Shown here in pieces: positions 24,701 through 39,546 of a stretch of DNA of 64,000 nucleotides; position 1 is the stretch's first letter, and each line of letters opens with the position of its first letter. The position numbers and the translations under genes were made by a program. This stretch comes from Monarcha castaneiventris obscurior (taxonomy: Eukaryota > Chordata > Aves > Passeriformes > Monarchidae). The notes under the pieces are model-generated. The model saw nothing but the letters and a program-made list of their open reading frames with translations, made no database searches and was not told where the DNA came from. The DNA lies in contig JAMPIT010000510.1 of the NCBI GenBank assembly GCA_026261815.1, positions 16,588,001 through 16,652,000 of the forward strand, in the 5' to 3' direction.

Positions 24701-26440
24701 ACACAGGAATGAAGACTGCTGGAGGAAACTGAGAACTTAGAGTTTTTAAAGCATATTCTTTAGAAGCATATCATTTGATGAGGGAATCCAGATGCAAGTA
24801 TATAGTCAAGAGAGATTTTTCTGCTTTGTTGTACCTTGTACTGCTTATCAAGCTCCCCATTTATTCTTCCTACTTGCTTTTGATGTTCAAGCCAAATTGC
24901 ACAGTGATACAGTCATGGAAAGATTCAAAAGCTCAGCAGTCTCAAATCTGCCCTCAAAGGAAGGCAAAGTGCAGGGTAATCAATGTGCTCACTGATACAA
25001 ATGCTCAGGTGCCAATGAGTGCTGAAGTGTTACCACAAATAGCAAGGCAAAGGAGTTTAAGCTACTATAATCAGTCTGTTAAAGCTTGCTTTTCAGATAA
25101 GTAGACAAAAATTTGATGCCAATTCAATCAAATCTTGTAAACATCCCTCTTTGCACTGTTTGAGTATATGAAATGAGTATGTTCAGAAACTCATTAAGCT
25201 TTATGAATTACAGACAAATTTAATTTTGCAAATCATAGAAATCAAAAACTAACTACAGAGAAGTTTGGTTTGCATTATGATATGTATTCTGGTTTGAGTA
25301 TATGTGTGACAAAAATGGCCATTAGAAATAGGTTTCTTTCCCCAGGCCCCTCTCATTTTACCTGGTTACATTTGTCCCATGACAACAGCTAAATTAAATA
25401 GGTATGCTGAAAGTAAATCTCCTCTTTCATATATTTACATTTAATTAGACATAAATAAATAAATATTAGACATAAATATATCAGCTTTTTAATAAAATTA
25501 ACATTAACAGTATAGTAAAACCAGTCAAATATAGACATGAAGGAAAGTGTGCAGGACAGGAGTTAGAATATGCCCTGAACCTCACACTGGACAATTATTA
25601 GCCCCTGTTCTCTCCACACCTTTAGTTACTGGAACACTACTAAATTTCAAAACAGTGTTTCTTTGATGCTCTTTTAAATTTCTGAGGTAAAACTTAGCTG
25701 CAGCCCCTTTTGTTAGTCTAGGTGATTTCCATTTGCAGTGAATGTGTTTATTGCTTTTAGCATCTAAAAACTTTAGAGTAGGATCAGTGTCTTTCTGGAT
25801 GTTGTCACCCCATGCAGAGCCAATATCCTTGGACGTGTCCTGAGCTGTCTCCTCGTCTGTGTGAATTGTTATATTTGCCTTTGTGGTATGGAACAGTAAG
25901 CACCTTGCCAGAGGTCAGTATTGCTAATTCTAGTTATTACTGTTTCACAGGTTGATTCCCTCTCAGTCTAAATCATTGAATTCAGGCCTACTTTAAAATA
26001 ATATCTCTCTCCTTATAGCCAAGAAACCATGAATAACAGAAAATTGCTTACTGCAGAAAAAGTAGGTATAGTCACTATGCTCAATGAAGCAGTAAATACA
26101 AAAAATGGGATAAATTTGCAAAAATGAAAAAAAAAAGCAGTGAGCTCAGTTTTAGACTATGAAACATTCTCTTTCAGTAGAAGTAGGGAGAGCCTTGCTT
26201 ATTAAGAAAGTTAAAACTAGGTGGAAGCAAAGCTCTAGATGAGGGAAGCAATCCTCTCCTGGCAGGGAAATACGTCAGATCAGCTGCTCTGTCCATTGCC
26301 AACAGCTGTGGCTGCCAAATACAAGCAGCTCGTACCTGTGTCTGAACGTCAGCATCTTTTCCTTCTTACCTTATATATAACAAATATATTTATAACAAAT
26401 GATCACGTTGATCCTGTGTTCTGGCCTTCGTGCTGACCTT
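21754..26440. other. Intergenic DNA upstream of RFXAP
   Basis: No gene or recognisable mobile element is seen. The first kilobase is C/T-rich with several overlapping chance frames; the rest is AT-rich. A homeodomain-like TAAT cluster lies at 23,656-23,690. Confidence 0.55.
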
Positions 26441-26800
26441 CATAGAATCATAGAACAGTTTGTGTTGGAAGGCACCTTACAGATCATCTAGCTCTAACTT
26501 CCCTGCCATGGACAGAGACACCTTCCACTAGACCAGGTTGCTCAAAACCCTATCCAGTCTTGGCCTTGAACACTTCCAGGGATGGGGCATCCACAAGTCC
26601 TCTGGGCAATCTATGCCAGTATCTCACCACCTTTATGTTGGGAACCCCAGAGCTGGATGCAGCACTCCAGGTGGGGTCCCATGAGAGTGGAGTAGAGGGG
26701 CAGAATCCCCTCACTTGACGTGCTGGCCACCCCTGTTTTGGTGCAGCCCAGGATATAATTGACTTTCTGGGCTGCAAGCAAACAGTGACAGGTCCTGCTT
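26441..26800 (-). mobile_element. CR1 LINE, - orientation, internally deleted
   Basis: On the + strand it starts 'catagaatcatagaacagtttgtgttggaaggcacctt' (the reverse complement of the CR1 3' end), continues through 'gccttgaacacttccagggatggggcatccac' and 'ggatgcagcactccaggtggggtc', and fades near 'ggctgcaagcaaacagtgac'. Parts of the consensus between these blocks are missing. Confidence 0.92.
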
Positions 26801-29800
26801 ACCTTAGCGGGGACTCTGTTTCATGGTCTAAGGGAGTCACATCTTGGGGTCACTCACCAACTTATTCACAGGTTGCACTCTGAGTAATCTTTTATCACTT
26901 TAATCAAGCAGTGAGGCATCTTCTGTATAGTGGTCATAAGTATGTTTTGCGTGTCATTTCAAGCAAAAGTTGGAAGATTTACTTCTGGCATAGTTATCTG
27001 GACAGCAAAATTTACATTTTCTATTTCTGTCTTAATGCCACACATTTCTCACATATAGGTGTTATCAAAGGTGTCTAGATTTTCTGAAAGATGTATTTCA
27101 CACTCGAGAATCCTCTTAGTGGAAAGGGTGGCTCTAACCTATTGACAGGAATTTCTTTCTTGAACTGGAGCTATTTTTGCACACTTTTCTAGCATTTTGT
27201 TGAAGCTGTGAAATAGCAACTTTGTCATTTCTACCCAGTCACAGAGGTTTTTCTGTTTTGTTTTTCAATATCATGTGTGTGTGTGGCGGTGTTGTTTTGA
27301 TTTGTTCTTTTTAAGCCACCATTCTTTAAAGAGTAAGAGAAGCACAATTGCTTTATCTTCTTTGTACTGCAGTGATGTAGAGGGCACCCACAAAGGGAAG
27401 GGCAGAGGCATAGAGTGTTCCTGACACAGGGAAGTAAAAATGCCCTGGTTTATGAAATTGCAGGTCAAGAACTGCCAGTAAATAAGATTTGTTGGCTCCT
27501 CGTTTATATGCTTTCCTAGCCCATTCTTCCTTTACAGAAAGTCAGGGAGAAAGGAGTCCAATTCATGTCATGTCAAATATTTTGTTATATTCTGCTCAAT
27601 AATTTATTCCTGTTCTCTTTGAAATGCTTGGCAAATACAGGTACAAAGGGAGTTCATATGTAGGGACTTCATTATGATCAGATTCAGACTATCAGAGATT
27701 GAAAGGAATTCACTTTTTGCAGGATAGAGGAGAAGGAGTTATCACTGTGCAGGACTGAAGCGTGGCTTGATCCTCAGTAGATCACATATCTGTGCCTAAG
27801 AAGCTATTTATTTTCTCCTTTCTCAGACTGGCATTGCAAGACTTTATTTAGATACAGGAATAACATTTTCTAGACAAGTGTGCTGTCTTTGTACTGTGTG
27901 CACACAGCTATTCTGCCTTTCATCTTGGCAACCAAGAGCATGTCTAATTTGGACCTGAATGCTGGCCCTGAAGCATCCATGATTAACAGCCTGTTGGAAC
28001 ATCCTTGGGGACCCAGCTGTTTTCAAAGCCACTCTATTAAAGCTGGATGTTTAAGCAGTTTAATTTTGGAGGAGTCCGGACCCAGACTTGCAACTACATC
28101 AAGTTGGTTCCAAGTACAGGAACCGGAAACCAGCTTTCAGGGAGCTCAGAAGGGATTCATTAATGGGCCATTAGCACACGGCTTAGTCATTAGCTTATAT
28201 CTTCTAAATACAATTGCCTTTATCCTTCTTCTCTTTCAGGGGCCTGGGGACAGTTCCTTGGTTACTTATCAGATGCCCTGGGACTGCTGCTTCACCTGAA
28301 ACATTTTTCTCAAACATTGAATTTCTTGGTCCTGTCATGCAACATCACCTCAAGCATTCATATTGATTTACAGTCGTTTTACCATTCTGGCATTGCAGCT
28401 GCATATACCTGATGCACTTATTTCTGGGGGCATGTCACACACTTGTACTTGAGCATCAAAATTTCTAGGCAAAAGAACTCTTCCATGTATTTTTACAGAA
28501 GGTTTTTGTGAACCCAGAAGTCCCTGGTGACACCATTTGGCTGAGGCACATCTGTTTCTTTATAATTCTTTATCCATTCCTGCCAGAAGAATAAATGTTG
28601 TAATCCACAGGCTGAACTTCTCCCAGTTGGGATCAATGGCTTGTATTATTCAGGAGACTCTTAGACCTTGTCCAGATCCTGGTTATTCTTTTAGAAGTAG
28701 CTATTGGCATACAGAAAAATAGAAGTTAGTTTGGTCACTGCAGACTTAATAGTTATGCTGAGAAATGCTACTGGTTGTATATTCTGGTATAGGAGTATTA
28801 GTGAAGATTATGTTCCTTTGTACATTGGAGATGGTCAACTTCAGATACAGAATTTTTCCAGGAAGAGGCAGATGCCTATGGAGTTTTGTGAAGGAGTTAC
28901 TGTGGTATAGCACTCAGAGAAGACAATCTCCTTAAAGAAGCATGGCATAATTTCCCCCTTTGAACTGTGCCACCCCAGCTGCTGCAGATTTTCTCTAACT
29001 CTGTTCAGTATAGAAAAAACAAAGTGTTTGGACTGCAGGGATGGAGTGCTGTGTAATGTTTTTTATGAGTTGACAATAGATAATAAACATGAATGGTACC
29101 GAGTAACTTGCAGAAAAGTAGGATTCCTCACTGCCCAAGGGCCACAAGTAATGTCCTAGAGGAGAAAATGAGTGGTTGAGTCTACAGGTCTGCCTTAGAA
29201 AGTAGAGCAATTCATGGATAACTGTCTCGGAAACATGGGAAAAGTGCTGAGGGTTCTTGGCATATTAAATGTAGAGAAAAGTAAGGACAAGTAGTTCATG
29301 AGGACTTTGTATGTGTAATTATGAAGTTAGCTTTGTGTTCTAAACAGAGGGCAACTTGTAGGCTTACTGAATTGTTAGCATTCAACATCCTTTTTTTGTG
29401 TTTTGTGAACAGTCTCATAGTGGTCTGTGCCACACAATTTGTTGGATGGTGTTTGGAAGGGAAAAATGTGCAACCTAGACATTTCTGTCCTCCGCTTTTT
29501 ATTTTCTAGACTTGTGCATCCTATATAGAGCTGGGCATTTAAATTATTGAAAGCAGAGTAGGAAGCATAAAATGCAATTTGAATATCCTCAAACCACTGA
29601 GGCATTTTGTTTAGCTCCCCATATATTGACATAAGGATAATTATGACTTATCCTCTTTTCAACAGAATATTTTACATTAAAAATTCTCACCAATTCTAAG
29701 TGTTCCTCTTTATATTTCAACTGTTGTACAATCCTTATATTGCAATTGTTGTATGATTCTTTGTAGCAAAGAAAATGGTTCCCATGGTATTTATTTTCTT

Positions 29801-32800
29801 ATTATAAATGATTCTTCACACAACAGCTTTAGTGAAGACAGTCTTGTTCCAAGTAATTTGTAAAAGTTGACTAAGGTCCAGGTAATTCTTGCTCAGCTGC
29901 TTTTTCTCAATAAAGAATTATAAGGCATGTTTAGAAACATGTAAGTCTGAAAACTGTAAATGCATTCCTCTGCTTCTCTTTGGCACTGTCACTAGACCAA
30001 GAGTTATCTCTTTTTTTAATATACTGAAATGAGGAGGACCAGTAGCTTTGGACCAATGCTTTGAGGATAAAACTAATTGTCATTCTGCAGTGTAGGGAGT
30101 ACATGGATGCAGATTTTGGACTTGATTAGTGGTGATGAAAAATGCAAGTGCTGTGTTTTATTTAACAAACACAAGTTGGAAGTTTAAATCATTGTGCTCC
30201 CCTGAAACTGTCTGTATTGCAAAAGATTTTTATATGCAGAGAATCTAGATGTTACAGTCTGTCCTTTTTTCTATTTTAAATAGGCACTATTGATTTGATT
30301 GTTTTCAATACAGTATTAATAAAATGAGTATATGTCTACATATAGTTGTTCACTGTCTGGTATGAGGAATGGCTAATTGCAAAATCCGGCTCTGATTTAA
30401 AGCCTTAACAGCCACACTGAAATCAGTAAGAACAAAGGCAACCCTGCCAATTTCCACACAGTTGCACAAATACCACTCAAAGCTGAATTTGGACCTACAA
30501 GCCTTTCATTTGTTGACAGTGTCTTCTACGACTCAAGCCTTACTGTCAAGGAAATCACAATGCCTTTACTTACTCAGGCAATGTGTGGAAGATCTGTCTT
30601 TCTTGTGGAAGAAAAAGAAACAGTAATACAGTAAGTCACCACTCCTGACTGTAGTGGGATCCCCAAAGGCTAATAACTTATTTCACTGTGTTTAGTCCTC
30701 CTAGTTTCCCCATGACCTGGATCTCTTGTTACAAGGGCAACAGATGTTTGCAATGACATGACCAATTGCAGCTGTGTTTGGCCTATTTCCACTGCTATCA
30801 GACCTGAGCTTGTATATAGTATCCTTAATTTCTTGGTAGCTTGCTGACAGGCAAGGCAGCCAGCACTAATTTGTGTATTAATGTAATCCATGAGAGTTGC
30901 TCTTTAAGCCGTGTCTAGCCTTGTTGGTCCTATCTGCTTCTTTACTCCCACATAATAAAGTGATTGTGCTTAAAGTAATGGTCTTTCAGGCATGTCCTAG
31001 TCAGGCAAATCAACAAAACATTTGATCTTTTAACAGTTTATAGCAAACACTTCATCCTATTACATTAAAAGCATAGAATACCAAGAGAAGGTTTAGACTG
31101 CTGGTGCTAGGACATTAAACTTTCTAAGAATTTGAGATAGTAATTTACTTACATAAGGGATACTGCCCAATTAAGTGCCAGATTATGATAAAAAAGAATT
31201 AGTCAAAGAGTAGAACATCAGGGAACCAGTAACCAAGACTAATTGCAGTCACTGTGGGGAAAAAAAAATACCCTAAACTGTAATCATAAAAACATATGCT
31301 ACACATAAGGATGCATGTTATGTGTATAGGAGTTAACTTTAAAACAGGAAAAAAATGTGAGCAAAATAGTTTACAGAAAAAAAAAATAGTTGATTTAAAA
31401 GAAGATTTTGTTAGATGATTAAAAAAGACTGTTCCAATGTATCAGAAGGGACAACTTTGGCTTAGAGCCAGTCTTGGCCCAGTGATTAAGCCAGGGCAGG
31501 CCTTGTGAATATTAAATTATATGTAATGAAAAATAGGTAAGGAGGCATATATGATCATGAAATATAGAAAAATGTTAGCATCACATAGATGATGCTTCTC
31601 ACAAGAGAAGCTGAAGATTTTTAGAAAATGTATTCTTCCTAGGCCTGCTATTAAATGGAGATGATAAAGTTATTATGAAGGAAAAAAATAGAGGCTTAAT
31701 AAATATTTCTGTTAATTCACTGAAAAATATACCATTTTTTTTCCATCATAAGAAGAAATTAAAAGTATTTTCCAGTTCTCTAGCAACTCAGGGGAATATT
31801 GAACATCTGCAAAAGAAAAATTTTGTCAAGTCTACAGTCCTGTACAATTTGTAGCCAGAGATCTGAGGAGATGGTTAACATTCCCTTTTAATAAATCTTA
31901 GATTGCCATAGCTGTTCCAAGAGGCAGGAAGACTATCAATGCTGCAGCAATATCCCAAAGACAGGGACGATGGCTCAAAGCCATATATACTGGTTATCCT
32001 GATGTAAGTCACACATGTATAAATCTTCAGTTTTGAAGACTAGACATGAGTTAGAACTATTAAAGGGTTGGATATCAGATACAAAATAAGTGCCAATGAA
32101 GTTTCTTTTTCATAGGAAATACAACTTTTAAAGTTGAGTCTGGTTTTATTTTTGTTTTTTAATTGTATTTTTAAGATAGTGTATGTTTGAGAAAAGTACA
32201 AAATTTAATCTATTTAGGCTTTGTCAAGTAATTTGGCATTATATCAGTGCATTCTGATTAATATCAGTATTGTACACAAGCAGTAAAGGAACAGTAAGAA
32301 AATAGTGTGCAAAGTGATTTTTTAAACCGATGCCAGTCATGTATTGTCCACACAGGGTCATAACTGAGTATGAACATCTGTAGCAGGATTTTACATAGAG
32401 TTGTAGTAATCCTGATATTTTTCAACGTTTGAATTAATGCTGTGAAAGTAAATACAAAGAGCTGATGCAATTTTCAGACTGTATGAAGCTAAATTGTATG
32501 GTAAATTACAGTGAAGCTGTGGCTATGTCCCTGCCAACCTCAAAAAATGTACTTTACCACAGTAAAAGCTAAGAACACGAAATTCAGGCCAAGCTTACAG
32601 AATGGTGAACTTTTACTGCAAGAACATTGTTCTGAAAATGATTTAAAGGTCACAATATGCAAACATCTCACAAAAAACTCTTACTATGATGTTCAGGTAA
32701 AAATGTGACTTTCAATACTCACTTAGGGAGACAAGTTCATTTTCCTTCAGAACAGTGGTGAACTTTCATTATGAAATAAGACTAACAAGTCACATGAGCT

Positions 32801-35800
32801 TTTCTGTTTTGAAACTAATTTATAGAAATTGGATAGATGCAAAAAACCAATCAAACAAATAAAACCCAAACTCCACCCCCCCACCCCCCCCCAACCTTTA
32901 CAGAAGAGATTTAAGTGCAGGAATGACTTTAGAGTGAGATACAAGTTCACTCAAGAAAAAAAAAAAAAAAGACCTGACCCATGATACGACATCAATATAA
33001 GTAGGTTTTTGAAGATAAAATAATAGTAAGTGAATTAAATTAAATTGAATTAAATAGGGAAAACTTCAAGAGAAAGAAAAAACAAAACCAAAAACCAAAA
33101 AACCCCAACTATTTTCTGGAAACTAAAGTCATACAGATTCAAATGAGACATTGGGCACAAATTTTTAACAGTGAAGCTGATTAGCATCTGGATTAAGCTA
33201 ATAAAACAGTGGTGGATCCTCCAGCTTTCTGATTTTTGGATTCAAGTGTTGCTAAATTGCTGGAAAATGTTTTTAGCCAAACACAAGATAGCACAATAAA
33301 AGGGGAGCTGTGTGATAGATCTGTGAAATGGTCTGTGAAATACTGGAGATTCAAATCAGATTATCTAATATCCACTTCTCATGGTAAATTCTGTAAATCT
33401 CCTTCAGTCAACTATAGGTATCATAAACTTTACTTTTAATAGTACTTAGGTTATTAATATCAAAAGACCACAGATCTCAGTCATACTAGCTAGAACAGGT
33501 TGTAAAACTGCTATTTAAATATGCTGGGCAAACCAAATCTAGTGGAAAGATGTTCTGCAGAGATTTCTTTTCCTTTTGCTCCATCCTTGGAAAGAAACAT
33601 TCCTCTCTTATGTAAGGTCGTGTTTTCCTCACTGTGGCAAAGGAGAAACTTGTCCTCTTTTCCACCTCTTCCCTTATATTACCTCTGAGTCGTTCCCTAT
33701 ACTCACTCGCAGGAATTCCCTTGAGCAGGACAATGGTCAGCCCTGCTACCTGTGCTGTCCTTTTCTCTAGAGCATTGAGAGAAGCAGAGATGGGATGTTG
33801 ACAACTGGGTATTTCCTTAGTTGTGGAGACAGGCTCAATGGTTTTGTAGCAGTGATGCTCTTCTGTGAAACTACTGAGGCTTTCCACAAGGTTTTTAAAT
33901 TTCTTCACATTGGACAGCAGTTTGGGAATTTGTATCTGCTCTTGTATGAATTAGATGCAGCAAAGCATCTAATGCAAAACTGCAATTCAGATAATGGTGC
34001 TACTTCATGTTTCAAAAGAGGCCCAGCAAAGAAAGACGTGGTAGCTTTGTATACAACCAGTTACATATTTGAAACAGTCCAACCTGAATGATCTTGCAAA
34101 GAGGAACATTTTCTTACAGAGAAGTTGCCACTGCAGTGACTGTCCAGCAGGCTGAGACCACAGCAGTATGGTCAGGGTGAGGGACAAGTTTTGCAGATTA
34201 TGTGGGAACAATAGAAGAAACAGGCAACATTTTCTGTCTGTCTTTCCTAATAGCCAAGCAACCCCATGATGCTGCTAGTTCTGGCAGCCCTCACCATGAA
34301 AGGACAAAGCAAACTCACAGCAAAGGTCACTTTCTGAAGCTTTTTATACTTTGAGTTCCATTCTCTCCTAAAATAGCATTTCATCTTGCTCTTTCCATGT
34401 GTGTGCCAATGGAAAGGCTTCCTGGCAGAAAGGCTTGGCTGAGGGCTTCAGAGCTGGCAGAAACCAGGAAGTGTAATGTACATTGACACAATTCTCTGTA
34501 CCATGCAGAGTGTCATTTCTACTTTTCAGAGCCATTCTGTGACTTCTGGCCCAGAGGAAAGAAATTGGACAAAATTCTAACTCTGAATATTCTTGGACTG
34601 GGTTTTTCCATTAAAGGTTTTGTATGAAAGCTAATTATTTTCTAGTCCCACTGTCTGATAACAGTCCATACTGATATCCATCTAAAAAAGCTAATATGTT
34701 CCAAAATTAAAGATTAAAAGCTTTGAGCTTGAGGAAAACTGTTTTTGCAGCTCTAGCTGTGAATGTTTGAGGTTATTTGCAGAAAAGACACCTGTACTTC
34801 ACAGAGAAGAGAGAGGGAGGAGAGGAGAGGGATGAGGTATGATCCTTCAAGAAAAACTTCTTGAAAAGAAAATGTGTTAGGTTCCTATTCTCATGTGGGT
34901 GATGTGTTTTACCTACTGGATCGTGTTCTGTCTGGTACTTACCCAGAAATTCTTGTGACACAGAGACTGTCTCTGCCATTTGCAGTGCTGCACCTACCAA
35001 AAGTCCCAGAATCATCCACTGACATTGCCAAGAATCATCATAAGAAAATGGCATAAGCTAAAATTATCTAAATAAGCTAAAAGATGTTAAACAAGCTAAA
35101 TAAGTTAAGCCAAAGACATACAGCTGAAACCCTCTTTGCTAAATGCCTGAATGAAAAAGGAAGTCTAAGAAATCAACCTTTCTCACTGCTCTCAAAACAC
35201 AATAATAAAAGAATCAATTAGATAAATTAAAATGTGATGAGAAGGGACCATTGCTCTCCTGCTAAATAGAGTATGCGGGCTCAGGAAGTAAACTACAGTG
35301 AAGTAAGGAAGGAGGGTCATTCACAACCCCTATATGACCAGAAACTCCACCAATGATAATTTCATCCAGTAGAATTAGTTTCCTTTCTTTTCCCCCTCAT
35401 TCTTGCAAAGTCCAGAGGGCTGTTACTGAAATAACAAACTCTTGTCTTGATTTGAAATTGATTTATCTTCTTTATTCACAGATAAGGGATTTAGATTTGT
35501 CTTCAGACAACTTTATGGGATTCTCCAGTGAACTAAAATGTTCCAGATTTCCTCAGAAAGGGATGCCTGACATTGTGAGTGTCACACGATTCTGGTGGAG
35601 CTGCGATAGGTTAGTTTGGTGAGTCTAAACGTAGAATGATATGTGAACAAGTTAATGTACTTTTAAAACTTCTATTTTTTTTTCCCATTTTCTCCACAAC
35701 ACATATGTTCCATAGATAAGGCCCAAGAACTGAAAGTGTCCCTTCAGCACCAACATCTCTGAATGGCTTCAGTAAATCAAGCTGAACCTGGTACTGAAAA

Positions 35801-36837
35801 TGTTATGGATCACCCATACCTAGTTTTTAATTAGTCCTCTCTCCTTTAGTGTCATTTTTCTTTTTTGGTCATTCTCAAAAGACACTTTTTTTTTTCAAAT
35901 GTCTCTTTTCCCAGTTTTCTTATGTGTGCCATAAAAGTCTCTCTAAACCTCTGATAGCACAACCATGACACTTTTGGTTTTGCTATCATTCAGTTGATGC
36001 TAATCTGTCTCTGTTATTTACATATTCATTTTCTTGTTTTCCTGATTAAAATTCTGCCTGTCATGACTCAAATTTCAAACCCTAATTACTTGTTAAAGGC
36101 ATGAAAATTCTGAGAAGCCTCCTCACAGTGTGGTCCTCCAAATAGTGCCTTGTGTTTGTGTTGACTCCAACCAAATCTGTATGGAAAACACTGAACTAAA
36201 AGAATTACTTTAGTATTCAAAACCTTTTGCTGAATCAAAATTAAATCATTCTTGGTCATTGTGATTATAAAATTTGGAAGCAATTCCTCCCAAATAAAAA
36301 ACTTGGAATTGCTGGAGGGACCTCCTTCTGGAATGGTAGCTAACAGTGTCAGGGAGCAGTAGCCTCAGAAGCCAGGTAGTTAAAGCTCCTTAGGAGACTG
36401 TCCTCTCTGAGAACAGTAGAGTCTCAATCTTAATCTCCTTCTGGTCCAGTGAGTCTTGAAATACTGCTCAAATGCTGGCCCCTTGGAAATGTCATAGCCC
36501 TTCCAGAGAGCAATAAATGCTCAAGAAAATCATGAGGTTAATCAAAAGATTATTTTAAATAAAAACTCTCGTTTAAGACAGTTCCTCAGGGGTCAGTAGG
36601 GGGCGTGAGCATATGTATAACTTCTTTGCACCTCTAGCATCTTTGCTGCTCTAGCATTTGGTATGCCAGCATCAGTTCATACCCCATTGGTGCTAAGGAA
36701 TAATCTAGGCTATTTTCTTGTTATTTTTTCTAGTGTTTTTGTATTAATTTTTCTGTTTGCAAGCAAAAAGCAGCTAGTGTATTAAAAATTATTAGGAAAG
36801 CAATGGCAAACAAAACAGAAAATAATATGCACAATGT
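26801..36837. other. Intergenic AT-rich DNA
   Basis: No supported gene, LTR or recent CR1 is seen in this 10-kb stretch. It holds a C-rich tract (32,873-32,896), a poly(A) run (about 32,956-32,970), an AATTA-type simple repeat (33,030-33,058) and a 140-codon frame on the - strand (33,486-33,908) of unknown meaning. Confidence 0.5.
32873..32896 (-). repeat. C-run tract (G-quadruplex potential on - strand)
   Basis: Consecutive C runs broken by single A residues on the + strand give G runs on the - strand; low-complexity DNA. Confidence 0.8.
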
Positions 36838-37260
36838 GCCTGTTGGAGGTGCTCAGTACAGTTCTGGTTCTATCTCAAGGGTGATAACAAAACTGGAAGA
36901 GATACAGTGATGAGGGATAAGGACAATCAAAGGTATGGAACTGCTAAATAATAAATAGACAAATTGAATAGACTGGCAGAGAGATAACTGAGAGGGTAGA
37001 AAGGTCTGTGAAAATGAGTGGCTAGAAAACACGATTATAAATTTTTATTATAAACTGTTTCATCCAGTACAAAAGCAAGAGACCTTCAAATGAAACAAGC
37101 AGATGACTAGATAAAAGCAAACAAAAGAGGTGAATTTCCTACAATGTTCAATCAAGCTGTGAAAAGTTTCCCTGCAGAAAGGTATGGTTGCTAAAAATTT
37201 ACATAATTCAAAGAGTGACTGGACAAATTAATGAAAGAGAACTTCAGCCACAGTAAAATG
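36838..37260 (+). repeat. Probable ancient CR1/L3-like LINE remnant
   Basis: Phrases such as 'gtacagttctggttctatctcaa', 'atgagggataaggacaatcaaaggtatggaactgctaaa', 'gaatagactggcag' and 'gagtgactggac' follow the order of a LINE 3' region of the CR1 superfamily, at high divergence. Confidence 0.45.
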
Positions 37261-39546
37261 TGAATGTATTGTGTTACGTGCAGTGGTACTATACATACTG
37301 GTGTACAACATATGTCTAAAATATCCATTGTGTACACCACAATTCTATTAAACAATTGCATAACACACTCCTAATATGCATAGTGACAAGATCTCTGGCT
37401 CAGGAAGTCCTCAAATGATTATTTGCTGGATGATTGCCATGAGAACATTTGGAGGAAGCACTACTGTGAGTGTACTGTTCTTATTGCCCTCATCAAGTAT
37501 GCTAACCGCTGTTCTCCTGGGGATTGTTGTTGTTTTCTTCCTTTTCTTCCTTTTTTTTTTTTTTCCTCTCAGGAGAAAACTAGCCATTCTGAATTCAGTG
37601 CCACAATCTGCTCTATAAAGTGTTTCGCCAAACATCCCTTAACTAGGGGGTATTGCCATCTGTTCCTGGCACCTTTGAAGTTTGGCTGCTGTCACGGGCA
37701 CCGGATTGACTAAAATGTTGCTCCACTCCACTGGATGGTGCTTTTGTCAGTGAGTGAGAGAAAAGGGAATTAAAAAGGGAGGTGCTGGGGTTTCCTAGGG
37801 CCTTGTCTATCTCTGCCCTCATATTCAGATTCTGTGATTTCCAGAAGCACCAGTCCTATTACCAGTTGTTGGATACTGGCAATTGCTTATGATCCATGCT
37901 TCTGGGAAAAGGACAGTCATTGCCAAGAGGAACATAGCTAAACTGAGGCCAAATGTGCCATGTATCAAGTGCTACCTGTGACAAACAGTACGGTAACACC
38001 TTTGGAAGGCTGAATCCTGGGCTAGTTGGATCCTTCTGACTCTTCTGGCCAATTTCATATTCTTAAAAAACATGAGGAAAATATTTTTCCTGATCATACC
38101 TTGTTTCTTCTTAAGCTGACTCTTTTACAGTAACATTTGTAGGGGATTTTGTTCAGATTAATAGCTAAATATCCTAGTGAATATGACATTTATGAGACAA
38201 GTATCTTGAAAAGACTGTTGTGTTTGTTTGGAAAGGGCATTGTGGTTTTTGTAGACAGCAGCTTGCAGCCTGCTGCCTGCCATTATTCCATATCCATTTA
38301 CAGCTGGATCAACAAGGAATAGGCTCCAGACTTGTGTCTGTGAAGTAGGCTTGAGTCCACAGCTCCAGATCCACAGCAGGAGACTTGATTGAATCCCAGG
38401 GGTCCTCTGTTAGCCACAATCAGAGTAATCAGTGGAGTTCACTGTGGTTAAAAAAAACCAACAAAACAGAATGTCAGAATACATACCTCTTTTTTTCAGA
38501 AACTGGAGAAGAATAAGAAAACAGCTAATGCACGCGCTGTTATAGAAGTGGTACTGGGAAATTGTGCTAAAATGGGCACTTCTGGCTTCCTAATACCTTA
38601 ATGTGATATATAAAATCATAGGAGGGAAAAGCTTCCTTACAATATTTTGCAGTTTTTTGAAGCATACAACTAGAACAAAATTGTCACTATAATTTCTTCC
38701 ATCTGCTCTCTTTGGCTACAGGTACAAGACTGTCAATTCATCATACACAAAAAGAAACCTGGGGCCAAATTCTTTGTTGGCATGACTCCACATAAGTCTT
38801 GGACTTGATCTTCCCATAAAGAATTAATTTGGAAAAATTCAGTGGAAAAACAAGAAAAAAATTGAAATAGCAGTACATGACCATCTTTTCTCATAGTTCA
38901 TATAATCATATAAAAGATCCCAGGGTACTGTTTGCAACAGACTTCTGAGGCAAATACCTTCAAGAACCAAACACCAACAAACTACTGAAGCAGTAGGCCA
39001 TGCTTATTTCTATACGCAATAAGGAATGCATGGCATCATATCTGTAGCAGATGATGGATGCATTGCCATAGAATTCTAATTCTTGGCCATCTCTTTTTGC
39101 AGATTGCTGGTTTGGCCATCAGAAACACATTTGATCTCTATCTATCAGTCTGTGAAGTGTTTTGGAATAAAAGATGGACAAGTGGACCTGATGGGGTTCC
39201 TATTTTTGATGCCATATCTAAAATAAAAAGATTTTAGAAGAGGAAAATGGGTCCTCTGTTGTCTTTTGGTCTTGAAGTCTATTGTGTTTGTCAACTGTAG
39301 TGTGAGAAGATTTTCTTCTACTAAAACAATTTGACGAAGAGGTTATCATTGTTACAGGAAAATCTACAGAGAGCTTCAAAGCGAAGACATCAGCAGAACT
39401 TGAGATGGGACCCCCCCCTCCCCAAATGTCAGATGCCACATGGGGTACCTTAAGACCTGGCGGTTTTGAGTGAAGTCAGGTCCAACTGGGTCCACAATAG
39501 GCAAAAGATTTTCAATTATGGTCAGTGCTGTCTCACCTGAAAAACT
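37261..39546. other. Intergenic DNA without recognisable content
   Basis: AT-rich sequence with a T-run and pyrimidine-rich patch near 37,530-37,570; nothing else is recognised. Confidence 0.5.

Noticed and set aside
33486..33908. 140-codon open frame (-), Ser/Lys/Glu-rich
   Set aside because: Composition is somewhat protein-like, but length is within chance, there is no recognised motif, and no splice or promoter context supports it.
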